A stretch of 64,000 bases of DNA. It comes from Chitinophagales bacterium. Its GTDB lineage: Bacteria > Bacteroidota > Bacteroidia > Chitinophagales > Chitinophagaceae. Below the pieces are notes generated by a model that made no database searches, was not told where the DNA came from, and saw only the letters and a program-made list of their open reading frames with translations. A program made the translations under genes and the position numbers. Below, in pieces: positions 1 through 9,069 of this stretch; within the stretch, counting starts at the first letter, position 1; each line of letters starts with the position of its first letter. The stretch is taken from contig JAFLBL010000014.1 of the NCBI GenBank assembly GCA_017303855.1, positions 1-64,000 of the forward strand, in the 5' to 3' direction.

Positions 1-235
1 ATGACCTTAGTACGAGAGGACCGGGTCGTACGTACCGCTGGTGTATCTGTTGTGCCGCCAGGTGCAATGCAGAGTAGCTATGTACGGACAGGATAAACGC
101 TGAAAGCATCTAAGCGTGAAACCTTCCTCAAGATGAGTTTACTTTTAAGGGTCGTCAGAGACTATGACGTTGATAGGCTACAGGTGTAAAGGTGGTAACA
201 TCAAAGCCGAGTAGTACTAATTGCCCGTACGCTTT
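1..235 (+). rRNA. rrl: 23S ribosomal RNA, 3' end (partial)
   Basis: The window opens inside the 3' part of 23S rRNA. The sarcin-ricin loop (AGTACGAGAGGACC, about 9-22) and the conserved stretch around 105-125 (GAAAGCATCTAAG) are visible. The 5' part lies outside the window. The 3' end is set by eye at the pyrimidine-rich run near 235 and may be off by several bases. Confidence 0.96.
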
Positions 236-316
236 AATTTTTTTTCTTTCTTTATACCCTTTATTGGCGAAAAGAAAGTAGATACTCCCTAACATTTTCC
301 AATATGACATTATTAA

Positions 317-350
317 AGTTGAAAAGTTAATAAGTTAATAGGTTGAAAAG
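317..350. repeat. AT-rich short repeats in the 23S-5S spacer
   Basis: The spacer between 23S and 5S (about 236-398) contains near-tandem copies of the words GTTGAAAAG and GTTAATA. It then holds an imperfect inverted pair, CTTAT (371-375) and ATAAG (390-394). No tRNA or open reading frame is visible in the spacer. It may hold rRNA processing sites, but this cannot be shown from sequence alone. Confidence 0.55.
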
Positions 351-398
351 GTCTCCCTGTCAGCCAGATACTTATAAACCCGTAAACTCATAAGCTTA

Positions 399-506
399 TG
401 GTGGTTTTTCCAAGGGTGTTCACCTCTTCCCATACCGAACAGAGAAGTTAAGCCCCTTATGGCCGATGGTACTGCACCACAATGCGGGAGAGTAGGTAGC
501 TGCCAT
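399..506 (+). rRNA. rrf: 5S ribosomal RNA
   Basis: About 108 nt. The internal core CACCTCTTCCCATACCGAAC (421-440) and the following GAAGTTAAGC are diagnostic for 5S rRNA. The ends (TGG...CCA) pair to form helix I. It follows 23S by about 160 nt, as the last gene of an rRNA operon transcribed rightward. Confidence 0.96.
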
Positions 507-515
507 ATTTATTAT

Positions 516-547
516 AAAAAAGCCTTTCAGAAATGAGAGGCTTTTTT
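516..547 (+). terminator. Rho-independent terminator of the rRNA operon
   Basis: Inverted repeat AAAAAGCCTTTCA / TGAGAGGCTTTTT with a GAAA loop, one G-T wobble and a T run. It sits 10 nt after the 5S end. Confidence 0.88.
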
Positions 548-570
548 TATGTACATACTCAAGTACATGA

Positions 571-605
571 TACTTCGTACCTCATACTTCGTACTTCGTA
601 CTTTG
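571..605. repeat. TACTTCG short tandem repeats
   Basis: Three to four copies of ACTTCGTAC/TACTTCG lie between the rRNA terminator and the promoter of the MFS gene. The last unit runs into the presumed -33 element (TTTG, 602-605). Confidence 0.6.
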
Positions 606-632
606 ATTTCTCCTCTCTATTTCCAATCTTTG
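603..632 (+). promoter_or_regulatory. Probable promoter of the MFS transporter gene
   Basis: TTG (603-605), 19 bases, then AATCTTTG (625-632). This matches the Bacteroidota consensus TTG-N19-TAnnTTTG at every defined position except the first T of the -7 box. The G of the -7 box is 6 nt from the chosen ATG (639), so the 5' UTR would be very short. Confidence 0.55.
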
Positions 633-638
633 CCCGGC

Positions 639-1847
639 ATGAAACAAAAAGAGACGATCATACTCTTCCTGCTCGCAGGAATCCAGTTCACCCATATCCT
701 GGATTTTATGATCATGATGCCCCTGGGTAATTACCTGATGCCTGAATTCGGCATCAATCCCGCACAATTCAGTATCCTGCTGGCCTCTTATCCGGTCAGC
801 TCATTTGTCTCCGGTTTGTGGATGGCTCTGCTGGCTGATAAATATGAACGAAAATCTTTACTGTTATTCACGTATGCCGGCTTTATAGTTGGTACGGCGG
901 CCTGCGGCTTTGCCAACAGTTATGGACTACTCCTCTCAGCCAGGGTAGTAGCCGGTATTTTCGGCGGTATTATCGGCGGACAAGTACTTTCGATGATCAG
1001 TGATCTGTTTTCTTATGAACGGCGTGGAAGGGCTATGGGAGCGGTTATGAGCGCATTTGCCGTAGCTTCATCTGTCGGGGTTACTTTCTCCCTTTATCTG
1101 GTCGGTATTTTTAAAGACGACTGGCACGTGCCCTTCCTTTTTACGGCCCTGCTGGCGGTAGTACTCTGGCCGCTTTGCTGGTACTATTTGCCCGTGTTGC
1201 GCAGCCATCTTACTGAAGAACCTTTGCCCATTTCCCGGGGCCGGCAATTAATACAAACACTGACCAATAAAACAACCGGACTGGCCCTGCTTTTCTCCGG
1301 ATTGATGATGATGGGTCATTTTCTGATCATTCCCTTTATTAATCCTTTCATGGAGTTTAATAAAGGGTATCCCCGCTCAGTTACCCCGCTGATTTATCTT
1401 GTCGGCGGTATTGCCTCCTTCATAGCGGCGATCCTGCTGGGGCGCTTTTCAGACCGGGTGGGAAAACTGAAAGTGTTTATATACTGTGTGCCCCTGTCCT
1501 TTATTATGGTTATTCTGATAACCAATATGCCGGCTATTCCTTTTGCACTGGTTTTGCTCTTTTTTGCCATTTGGTTCGCACTGGCTACCGGCCGTGCTGT
1601 TACATCTCAGACTATGGTCAGCAGCGTAACAGGGGCAGCAGGCAGGGGAAGCTTTATGAGTCTGAACAGCAGCATACAACACCTGGGTACGGGCGCAGCT
1701 GCCTTGCTTTCAGGATTGATTGTAACTGAAGATTCCAGGCACAGGTTATATCACTACGAATGGGTAGGGTACCTCTCTGTTCTGATCCTTTTGCTTGGCC
1801 TTTTGCTCGGGCGGTTCTTATTTAAAGAAGTGGACAGGAAAAAATAA
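639..1847 (+). CDS. MFS transporter
   Basis: A 402-residue inner-membrane protein of the major facilitator superfamily, the right length for a 12-helix drug/sugar-type transporter. The helix 2-3 loop has a motif A-like sequence (LADKYERKS). The mirror motif in the second half reads LGRFSDRVGKLK. Hydrophobic segments are distributed along the whole length. An upstream in-frame ATG at 549 would start inside the repeat and terminator DNA, so the ATG at 639 is preferred. Its stop codon is 1 nt from the end of the convergent M14 peptidase gene, with no terminator between them. The substrate cannot be inferred. Confidence 0.88.
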   Translation: MKQKETIILFLLAGIQFTHILDFMIMMPLGNYLMPEFGINPAQFSILLASYPVSSFVSGLWMALLADKYERKSLLLFTYAGFIVGTAACGFANSYGLLLSARVVAGIFGGIIGGQVLSMISDLFSYERRGRAMGAVMSAFAVASSVGVTFSLYLVGIFKDDWHVPFLFTALLAVVLWPLCWYYLPVLRSHLTEEPLPISRGRQLIQTLTNKTTGLALLFSGLMMMGHFLIIPFINPFMEFNKGYPRSVTPLIYLVGGIASFIAAILLGRFSDRVGKLKVFIYCVPLSFIMVILITNMPAIPFALVLLFFAIWFALATGRAVTSQTMVSSVTGAAGRGSFMSLNSSIQHLGTGAAALLSGLIVTEDSRHRLYHYEWVGYLSVLILLLGLLLGRFLFKEVDRKK

Positions 1848-1848
1848 G

Positions 1849-3579
1849 TTACAGTATACGGAAAACCGGATATTGCATATGTGCCGGTTCAAACCATGGC
1901 GATTGCTGATAAATATAATTCAGCTGTGCCCGGCCGTCTTTAGCAAAGACCGTATCGGCTACTCTTCGCTGTTCCAGTTTCAACTGCAGCTCTTTATTGG
2001 ATTTCAGATAGTCCGCCGCGATATCTTCAAATACATACGCAGAATAACCTTCTTTTTGTCCGAGTATAGCGTCGAAATAATTCCAGGCAAAATAGGAGTC
2101 CTCTCCTGTGGGCTCCAGCGTTTCTATAAGGAAACGGTTGGCCTCCTGATTCAGGGGAATATACCAGTCGCCTTTACGGAAAGTCATTTTCTGCCGGGTG
2201 GCCACTGTTTTAACATCGCTGTTCAGGTGATGCATTTCGTATTGACGGGGAGATGTTTTATAATCAATAATCTTATACGCTTCCACTTCAATGACCGTAT
2301 CTTTTTTAAGCCGGCTCATCTGTACTTTATTCAATTGCAACAGGTCCGTAACTTTCCACCAGCCCTGTGGAATTATATAGGCTTCCGGTTTTTTTATAAA
2401 CTCTTTGGCAGGGTAGTTATGAAAAATTTTCACAGTCTTTTCATAGGGCTTTTCACGATCATAATATAACCGGGGAAAGCCGGATATCTCGCTGGGTTTA
2501 CGTCCGGAGGCATATCCTTTGAAAAGTACTTCTTTAAATAGTGATTTGTCCAGTGACCAGGCAATGGGGAATACGGCTTGTGTTTTCACAGCTTCCTTAG
2601 CTGTTGTCCGGCAGTTTTTTATTTTTTCACTGTTGACTCCGGTGAATTCAATGAAAGACTGCATCAACGCATAAGTAGCCTTCACCCGCTGATCATAGGG
2701 TTTCAGCATATGCGTCTCCGGTACAAAACTGAATGTATGCCAGAGTGCGGCAAATCCGCTCGCATAACGCGGGCTGTCCCAATATTCACTCCAGCCATTT
2801 TCCGGATTATCACCCCACACATTTACATATGGCACCAGGTCAAATCCCTTTTGTTTCATCCGGCTGTATACAGCCGGCTCAAACTCTTTCTGCAGGTATG
2901 CTCCCATAACACCTCCCAGTTTGGAGGATTGTGTACTGAGCAGGGTCATTACATGCTGGTAGTCGGCACCATTGCTGACATGATTGTCAATAAAAACATC
3001 CGGGTCAAGCAGGTGAAAGATTTCTGTAAAGGAGCGGGCATCTTTTGAATCACATTTTATGGCATCGCGGTTGAGATCGAGGTTTTGTGAATTGCCGCGG
3101 AACCCAAACTCTTCGGGGCCGTTCTGATCTACCCGGTATCCGGCACTGCGGTTCAGGCAACCCCCGATATTATAGACCGGAATAAAAGCCAGCACCACAT
3201 GGTCCGGAATTTTGTATTTGCCGGTTACAATATCACGACAGAGCAGCATACTGGCATCGATTCCATCAGGCTCACCGGGGTGAATACCATTATTGACAAG
3301 TATGATACGTTTATTATTCTTACGGATCTGCTCAAAATTATAATCTCCATTATTGGCCACTACTACCAGGTGGAGCGGGAACCCGGCATCCGTCATGCCC
3401 ATTGTAATCATTTTCACTTTACCGGATTTCTCATCCAGTTTTTTCCACCAGTCGATTATTTCCGCATAGCCGGGAGTTTGTGTGCCACCGGACTGTTCAA
3501 AACGGGTAGGTATAGTTTGAGCCATCCCCGCAATGGAATAAAAAAAGAAAAGCAGGAGAGAAAGAAAAGGGTGCCGCAT
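1849..3579 (-). CDS. Exported M14-family zinc carboxypeptidase
   Basis: A 576-residue Sec-exported protein with a signal peptide (MRHPFLSLLLFFFYSIAGMAQ). The peptidase M14 core follows. HPGEPDG carries the zinc ligands His and Glu (HxxE), FIDNHVSNG supplies the second His, and FVPETHM probably carries the catalytic Glu. These residues predict an active metallocarboxypeptidase that trims peptides in the periplasm or outside the cell. The roughly 250-residue C-terminal part has no domain I recognise. A longer frame reaches 3675 but would overlap rpsT, so the ATG at 3579 before the signal peptide is chosen. A second M14 peptidase lies at 14613-17171. Confidence 0.85.
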   Translation of the reverse strand: MRHPFLSLLLFFFYSIAGMAQTIPTRFEQSGGTQTPGYAEIIDWWKKLDEKSGKVKMITMGMTDAGFPLHLVVVANNGDYNFEQIRKNNKRIILVNNGIHPGEPDGIDASMLLCRDIVTGKYKIPDHVVLAFIPVYNIGGCLNRSAGYRVDQNGPEEFGFRGNSQNLDLNRDAIKCDSKDARSFTEIFHLLDPDVFIDNHVSNGADYQHVMTLLSTQSSKLGGVMGAYLQKEFEPAVYSRMKQKGFDLVPYVNVWGDNPENGWSEYWDSPRYASGFAALWHTFSFVPETHMLKPYDQRVKATYALMQSFIEFTGVNSEKIKNCRTTAKEAVKTQAVFPIAWSLDKSLFKEVLFKGYASGRKPSEISGFPRLYYDREKPYEKTVKIFHNYPAKEFIKKPEAYIIPQGWWKVTDLLQLNKVQMSRLKKDTVIEVEAYKIIDYKTSPRQYEMHHLNSDVKTVATRQKMTFRKGDWYIPLNQEANRFLIETLEPTGEDSYFAWNYFDAILGQKEGYSAYVFEDIAADYLKSNKELQLKLEQRRVADTVFAKDGRAQLNYIYQQSPWFEPAHMQYPVFRIL

Positions 3580-3606
3580 AAATAATGATTGATCCTTAAA
3601 AATAGA

Positions 3607-3633
3607 AAAGGCATTCCATACAGGAATGCCTTT
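3607..3633 (-). terminator. Rho-independent terminator after rpsT
   Basis: Hairpin AAAGGCATTCC / GGAATGCCTTT with a 5-nt loop, followed on the minus strand by a T-rich stretch. It lies between rpsT and the downstream M14 peptidase gene, so the two are probably separate transcription units. Confidence 0.8.
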
Positions 3634-3658
3634 CAAATAATATCTGAATTTAAACAGC

Positions 3659-3913
3659 TTACTTAACCGCTGCATTGGCTTTTCTGGCCAATTTGCTTTT
3701 CAGGTTTGCCGCTTTGTTTTTGTGGATAACACCGCGCTTGGCCAGTTTGTCGATCATGCTGGCAACATCGGGAAATTTCTCACCCATTTCTTTGCCTTTG
3801 GCCGCTTTCAGGTCACGGATTGCATTACGGGTGGTTTTTCCGTAATACTTATTTCTGTCACGACGTTTAGCCGCCTGGCGGGCATCCTTTTTTGTTGCAC
3901 TGTGATTAGCCAT
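3659..3913 (-). CDS. rpsT: 30S ribosomal protein S20
   Basis: 84 residues, very basic and Lys/Arg/Ala-rich. It begins MANHSATKKDARQA and ends in the typical alanine/lysine helical tail (NLKSKLARKANAAVK). The protein binds 16S rRNA in small-subunit assembly. Length and composition fit S20. It has its own promoter (3936-3966) and terminator (3607-3633), so it is monocistronic. Confidence 0.96.
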   Translation of the reverse strand: MANHSATKKDARQAAKRRDRNKYYGKTTRNAIRDLKAAKGKEMGEKFPDVASMIDKLAKRGVIHKNKAANLKSKLARKANAAVK

Positions 3914-3935
3914 CTGGTATTCAATTTAAGGAGTG

Positions 3936-3966
3936 CAAAGGTAGGGGGACAAGCCCTTTCCACCAA
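3936..3966 (-). promoter_or_regulatory. rpsT promoter (Bacteroidota type)
   Basis: On the minus strand TTG (3966-3964), 20 bases, then TACCTTTG (3943-3936). The -7 box is a perfect TAnnTTTG. It leaves a leader of about 20 nt before the rpsT ATG. Confidence 0.75.
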
Positions 3967-4169
3967 ATTTCCTGCAGATTAATTACAAAATTATACCCGG
4001 ATGGCTGACTTTGGGTCCGTTTTGGCAGTAAGCAAGTAAATGCCTGAAATTCAAAGTATAATAAGCCGGATTACCGATTCCCGGAATTACAGGAAGTGCC
4101 GGATGGGTTTTGCTTTTTTTCAGCGATATTTGTACCCCATTTTTCACCTGTTTTTATAATAACCTCTTC

Positions 4170-6935
4170 ATGAAGGATTTTTCCTATATCACTAACTCCC
4201 ATCCGGAGTACATTGAAAACCTGTATCGTGAATTTCTGAAGGACCCATCCAGTACAGACCCTGACCTGAAAAAGTTTTTTGAAGGATTTGACTTTGCAAT
4301 TAGCAATGCTCCTGCAGGTATGGAAACTGCAGCAACAACGGCTGCAGTAGTAAAAGAGAAGGACATCACAACCCAATCCGGTACAGACTGGATGCGGGAA
4401 CTCAGGGTTTATCGCCTGATACTGGGCTATCGGAATAAAGCCCACCTGATTGCCAAAACCAACCCGATCCGTCAACGGAAAGACCGGGGGGCGCATATTG
4501 ATTTATCTTTTTATGGATTAACGGAAAATGAACTGGATACGGTTTTCCAGGCTGGTTCATTGCTGGGATTAGGAGCTGTTTCACTCCGGCATATCCTGGC
4601 TCACCTGGAAAAATGTTATGCTTCTTCCGTGGGGGTTGAATTTAAATATATCAGCGACCCGAAGAAAATAGACTGGCTGACCCGGGAGATTGAGCAAACG
4701 TTACTGCAACCACTTCCCCTGAACAAAAAGAAAAGAGCACTCGAAAAACTGAATCAGGGTGTGATGTTTGAGAAATTCCTGCATACCAAATATGTAGGCC
4801 AGAAGCGTTTTTCACTGGAAGGAGGAGAGACCACCATTGCGGCCCTGGATGCGATTATCAGCGCGGCTGCGGATCAGGACGTACATGAAGTGGTGATCGG
4901 TATGGCGCATCGGGGAAGGCTGAATGTACTGGCCAATATTATGGGTAAAACCTATGCGCAGATTTTCAGTGAGTTTGAGGGCACAGCAAAAGTAGATCAG
5001 ACTATGGGCAGCGGTGATGTTAAATACCATATGGGTTATGGCAGTGAAGTTGACACCATCAATGGGAAAAATATTCACCTGAAGCTGATGCCGAATCCCT
5101 CACACCTGGAAGCGGTGGATCCGGTTGTGGTAGGCTTTGCACGGGCCAAAGCAGATGTGATGTACCAGAGCGAATTTGACCGGATATTGCCCATTCTTAT
5201 TCACGGGGATGCTTCAGTTGCCGGACAAGGAATCGTATATGAAGTACTGCAGATGAGCTATCTGAAAGGGTATTATACCGGTGGCACAATACACTATGTA
5301 ATCAACAATCAGATTGGATTTACCACTGATTTTGATGACGCCCGGAGTTCTGATTATTGTACCTCACTGGCAGCGGCCATACAAGCACCGGTTTTTCACG
5401 TAAACGGGGATGATCCGGAAGCCGTAATAAAGTGTGCGGAACTGGCTACCCGTTACCGGCAGGAATTCAACGGGGATGTTTTTATTGATATGGTATGTTA
5501 CCGCCGTCATGGACATAATGAAGGCGACGATCCGAAATTCACCCAACCGCATTTGTATGCACTGATAGATAAACATCCGAATCCCCGGGAAGTGTATATA
5601 AAATACTTATTGGAAAACGGGGAGCCGGATGCACAGGAACTGGCGAAAGAGATGGAGAAAAAATTCTGGGCGGATCTGCAGGAAAGACTGGATGAAGTAA
5701 AGCAGCATCCATTGCCTTACCACTATCAGCCTCCGGAACTGGAGTGGAAAAAACTGCGCCGGGCAACAGTAACCGATTTTGATTTTTCTCCGGTTACCAG
5801 TATCAGTACGGAAAAGTTTAAAACGGTATTTGAGGCCATGATGACCTGGCCGCAGGGGTTTAAACCATTACGTAAAGTGGAGAAAATTCTGCAGGATAAA
5901 GTCAGGTTATTTGAGACCGAACAGAAAGTGGATTGGGCCACAGGGGAGTTATTGGCTTATGGCAGCCTGACGCTTGAAGGCAAAGATGTACGGATGAGTG
6001 GTCAGGATGTGCGTCGGGGCACCTTCTCACACAGGCATGCCGTGTTGCGGGATGAACAGACAGATAAGCCCTATAGCCGTTTGTCGAGAATACCCGGTAA
6101 GACTGGTAAGTTCAGAATATACAACTCACTGCTTAGTGAATACGGCGTGCTGGGATTTGAATATGGGTATGCATTGGCAAATCCCAATGCACTGGTGATA
6201 TGGGAAGCGCAGTTTGGCGATTTTGCCAATGGCGCACAAACAATGATTGATCAGTTTATTGCCGCAGGAGAACAAAAGTGGAACCGGATGAACGGGATTA
6301 CCATGTTGTTGCCACATGGCTATGAAGGACAAGGACCGGAACATAGCAGTGCCCGGCTGGAGCGTTTTCTGCAGTTATGTGCGGAGTTCAATATGGTGGT
6401 AACGAATATTACTACAGCGGCGAATTTCTTCCATGCATTGCGTCGTCAGCTGGCATGGCCATTCCGGAAACCCCTGATCAATTTTTCTCCGAAGGCCAAT
6501 CTCCGGCATACCGGATCTTACTCAAGAGTGGAGGAATTTACAACGGGTGGATTCCGTGAAGTGATAGAAGATGCCGCTGCTGACCCCGCTAAAGTGAATA
6601 AGGTTTTGTTCTGTAGCGGAAAAATGTATTTTGACCTGGCCGATAAAAAGCAAAAGGAAAACCGGGACGAGGTAGCGTTGATACGGGTAGAGCAGTTGTA
6701 TCCCTTACCTGTAAAGCAACTGGAAGCGTTGCAGCAAAAATACAATAAGGCTACCTGGTTCTGGGTACAGGAAGAACCCTTGAATATGGGGGCGGCTTCA
6801 TTCCTGAAAATGAACCTGAATAGCATCGCTTTTGGCGTCATCAGCCGTCAGCCCTCTGCTTCCACGGCTACCGGGTATAATAAAATTCATCAGCAGGAGC
6901 AGGCTGAGATTGTAGAAACCGCATTTAGTATCTGA
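4170..6935 (+). CDS. sucA: 2-oxoglutarate dehydrogenase E1 component
   Basis: 921 residues, the usual length of the thiamine-diphosphate E1 subunit (SucA/OdhA) that decarboxylates 2-oxoglutarate in the TCA cycle. The N-terminal segment (SHPEYIENLYREFLKDP) is the E2-binding 2-oxogl_dehyd_N motif. The ThDP part contains VVIGMAHRGRLNVLAN, the GDASVAGQGIVYE stretch and NNQIGFTT. The C-terminal transketolase-like part contains EAQFGDFANGAQ and HGYEGQGPEHSSARLERFLQ. The ATG at 4170 is chosen because it begins the conserved N-terminus; an upstream in-frame ATG adds a non-conserved 20 residues. A possible -7 box GATATTTG is at 4125-4132. sucB follows after 16 nt, so the two are co-transcribed. Confidence 0.96.
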   Translation: MKDFSYITNSHPEYIENLYREFLKDPSSTDPDLKKFFEGFDFAISNAPAGMETAATTAAVVKEKDITTQSGTDWMRELRVYRLILGYRNKAHLIAKTNPIRQRKDRGAHIDLSFYGLTENELDTVFQAGSLLGLGAVSLRHILAHLEKCYASSVGVEFKYISDPKKIDWLTREIEQTLLQPLPLNKKKRALEKLNQGVMFEKFLHTKYVGQKRFSLEGGETTIAALDAIISAAADQDVHEVVIGMAHRGRLNVLANIMGKTYAQIFSEFEGTAKVDQTMGSGDVKYHMGYGSEVDTINGKNIHLKLMPNPSHLEAVDPVVVGFARAKADVMYQSEFDRILPILIHGDASVAGQGIVYEVLQMSYLKGYYTGGTIHYVINNQIGFTTDFDDARSSDYCTSLAAAIQAPVFHVNGDDPEAVIKCAELATRYRQEFNGDVFIDMVCYRRHGHNEGDDPKFTQPHLYALIDKHPNPREVYIKYLLENGEPDAQELAKEMEKKFWADLQERLDEVKQHPLPYHYQPPELEWKKLRRATVTDFDFSPVTSISTEKFKTVFEAMMTWPQGFKPLRKVEKILQDKVRLFETEQKVDWATGELLAYGSLTLEGKDVRMSGQDVRRGTFSHRHAVLRDEQTDKPYSRLSRIPGKTGKFRIYNSLLSEYGVLGFEYGYALANPNALVIWEAQFGDFANGAQTMIDQFIAAGEQKWNRMNGITMLLPHGYEGQGPEHSSARLERFLQLCAEFNMVVTNITTAANFFHALRRQLAWPFRKPLINFSPKANLRHTGSYSRVEEFTTGGFREVIEDAAADPAKVNKVLFCSGKMYFDLADKKQKENRDEVALIRVEQLYPLPVKQLEALQQKYNKATWFWVQEEPLNMGAASFLKMNLNSIAFGVISRQPSASTATGYNKIHQQEQAEIVETAFSI

Positions 6936-6951
6936 TTGAACAAATAAACTT

Positions 6952-8166
6952 ATGATTGAAATAAAAGTACCAACCGTTGGCGAATCTATCAGTGAAGTGA
7001 CCCTGTTGAAATGGGTTAAGAAAGACGGTGATTATGTGGAAAGGGATGAAGTAATCGCAGAACTGGAAAGTGAAAAAGCCACGTTTGAAGTGAATGCCGA
7101 GCAGGCGGGGGTTTTAAAAACCGGCGCTGCTGAAGGAGATTCTTTGAAGATCGGTGATTTGCTGGCTTCGATTGATGATAATGCCGCAAAGCCCGCCGCT
7201 GCCATTGCAGCCGCAGCGGTACCCGAAAAAAAGGAGCCGGTGGTAACCGCTGCACCGGTAGTAGCCGTACCTGCAGAAATTAAAGCAACTCCGGTCGCTT
7301 CCGCTATCATTGCAGATAAGCAGGTTGATCCGAAATCGGTAACTGCCTCCGGACCGATGGGTAAAATACTGAAGGATGATGTACTTGCCGCTTTATCCTC
7401 ACCAGGAAAAAAAGCTTTCGCGGGTACAGCACTGAACAGCCGTACAGTGCGGGTGGAGAAAATGAGTAATCTCCGCAAAACAATTTCGAGACGCCTGGTG
7501 GAATCCAAAAACACCACGGCCATGCTGACCACTTTCAATGAAGTGGATATGACCCGGATTATGGAGATCAGGGCAAAGTATAAAGATAAGTTCAAAGAAC
7601 TGCACGGGGTGGGATTAGGTTTCATGAGTTTCTTCGGTAAAGCCTGCGCAGTAGCCCTGGGCGAATGGCCTTCGGTGAACGCTTCCATTGACGGAGACCA
7701 GATCGTATACCACGATTACGCGGATATCAGTATCGCTGTAAGCACACCGAGAGGACTTACGGTACCGGTTATGCGCAATGTGGAAAGTATGAGTATGGCG
7801 GATGTGGAACGTAAAGTGGTGGAACTGGCCGGTAAGGCCCGCGACAGTAAACTGACCGCGGAAGAACTGACCGGTGGCACATTTACCATTACCAACGGGG
7901 GAGTGTTTGGTTCATTAATGAGTACGCCGATCATCAATATTCCGCAAAGTGCTATTTTGGGTATGCATAAAATCCAGGATCGCCCGATGGCGGTGAACGG
8001 ACAGGTACAGGTTCGTCCCATGATGTATATTGCCCTGAGTTATGATCACCGGATTATCGACGGACGTGAATCGGTCAGTTTCCTGGTTCGGGTTAAGGAA
8101 TTACTGGAAAACCCGGAGCAATTGCTGATTGGCAAGGACCCGGTGAAAACCCTGCTGGAACTCTGA
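6952..8166 (+). CDS. sucB: 2-oxoglutarate dehydrogenase E2, dihydrolipoyllysine succinyltransferase
   Basis: 404 residues in the standard E2 layout. The lipoyl domain (1-77) has its lipoylated lysine in ESEKATF (K42). An Ala/Pro/Val-rich linker follows. A peripheral subunit-binding domain lies around 120-150 (VTASGPMGKILKDDVLAAL). The catalytic acyltransferase domain ends with YDHRIIDGRE, whose H366 and D370 are the active-site pair. It transfers the succinyl group to CoA. The E3 gene (lpd) is not in this window. It is the second gene of the sucAB operon, and the lipoprotein gene 23 nt downstream could be part of the same transcript. Confidence 0.96.
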   Translation: MIEIKVPTVGESISEVTLLKWVKKDGDYVERDEVIAELESEKATFEVNAEQAGVLKTGAAEGDSLKIGDLLASIDDNAAKPAAAIAAAAVPEKKEPVVTAAPVVAVPAEIKATPVASAIIADKQVDPKSVTASGPMGKILKDDVLAALSSPGKKAFAGTALNSRTVRVEKMSNLRKTISRRLVESKNTTAMLTTFNEVDMTRIMEIRAKYKDKFKELHGVGLGFMSFFGKACAVALGEWPSVNASIDGDQIVYHDYADISIAVSTPRGLTVPVMRNVESMSMADVERKVVELAGKARDSKLTAEELTGGTFTITNGGVFGSLMSTPIINIPQSAILGMHKIQDRPMAVNGQVQVRPMMYIALSYDHRIIDGRESVSFLVRVKELLENPEQLLIGKDPVKTLLEL

Positions 8167-8189
8167 TCTGTTTTTTTAAAGTAAATAAG

Positions 8190-9044
8190 ATGGCTGCCAC
8201 TTTACGGTTTGTTATTTTGATACTGACCTTGTCACTGACATCCTGCCAGAAGGAAATAGATTGGGGAACTGGCGGAGGGAATGCAGGTACGTTATTATAC
8301 AGGGTCAGCACTGTTTCCGGAACCGATACCACGATGGTAGATTACTCGTATGATGCAGCTGGCCGTTTAGTTCGCGAAAAAACGACAGGGCTGCGCTCTG
8401 GCATCAGCATGGATAATGATCTGCGGATTTACCGGAATGCAACAGGGGTGATTACGAGAACAGTTCAGCAATCTCCCGCATTTACTGCGCTGGGAGTTGA
8501 CAGTGTAATCACAGCTTTTTACTACAATCCGGCAGTTTCCAGGTATACCGCCGCCTCTTTTTCACTGACATTACTTGGGTTTTCCGTAACCGACAGTGCC
8601 GTTTTTACCTATGATGGAACAGGCAAAATAAATAAAGACGAACATTATCTCAGCAGCGGAGCCCTGGGTGTTCCCGTGCCTGCCATGTTGATGCTTCGCA
8701 ATGTTTACAATTATGATCCTACCGGTAATAACCTGTTGCGGGTTACACAGGAAACAGCAGGCAATCCCGGAGATCCGTTAACGCAGGCAATGGTTCAAAC
8801 ATATACAGTGGATGCAGCCATCAATCCTTTAGTATTGCTGAATGAAGCCATTGTACTGAGTCGTCCTGCCCTTTTCAATGCGGGAAATATTACCTCAGTA
8901 AGTGTATCGGATATTGCCAATCCTGCCAACAACTTTTCCGAGAGTAACCTTTACTTTTACAACCGGTTAAACCGACCCGACTCCGCTCATAGTACCACAA
9001 CACCAGGCGGTGCCGTTAACCGGATTGCCTACTTTTACAGGTAA
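8190..9044 (+). CDS. Lipoprotein of unknown function (paralogue of the 18955-19815 product)
   Basis: 284 residues. The lipoprotein signal peptide ends at the lipobox LTSC, followed by QKEIDWG. The body contains an RHS/YD-like phrase (YDAAGRLVREK), further Tyr/Asn-rich beta-type segments, and an aromatic C-terminus (NRIAYFYR). No catalytic motif is visible. The gene at 18955 encodes the same plan (lipobox, then QQEVDLV, SYTYDQQKRLSQ, aromatic end), so they look like paralogues. Probably anchored to the outer membrane. It follows sucB closely. Function not recognised. Confidence 0.75.
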   Translation: MAATLRFVILILTLSLTSCQKEIDWGTGGGNAGTLLYRVSTVSGTDTTMVDYSYDAAGRLVREKTTGLRSGISMDNDLRIYRNATGVITRTVQQSPAFTALGVDSVITAFYYNPAVSRYTAASFSLTLLGFSVTDSAVFTYDGTGKINKDEHYLSSGALGVPVPAMLMLRNVYNYDPTGNNLLRVTQETAGNPGDPLTQAMVQTYTVDAAINPLVLLNEAIVLSRPALFNAGNITSVSVSDIANPANNFSESNLYFYNRLNRPDSAHSTTTPGGAVNRIAYFYR

Positions 9045-9069
9045 CTTTCTTATCAACTTACTTTACCAA

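Noticed and set aside
533..730. Short frame overlapping the rRNA terminator and the MFS start
   Set aside because: It overlaps a terminator and promoter, is in a different frame from the MFS gene, and has no recognisable product.
1795..2469. Open frame of 224 codons on the plus strand opposite the first M14 peptidase gene
   Set aside because: It lies antisense to a well-supported gene with intact active-site motifs, and its translation shows no domain or signal pattern. It is a frame shadow.
7032..7688. Open frame of 218 codons antisense to sucB
   Set aside because: Ser/Ala/Thr-rich translation caused by the complement of the Ala/Val-rich E2 linker. sucB is unambiguous.
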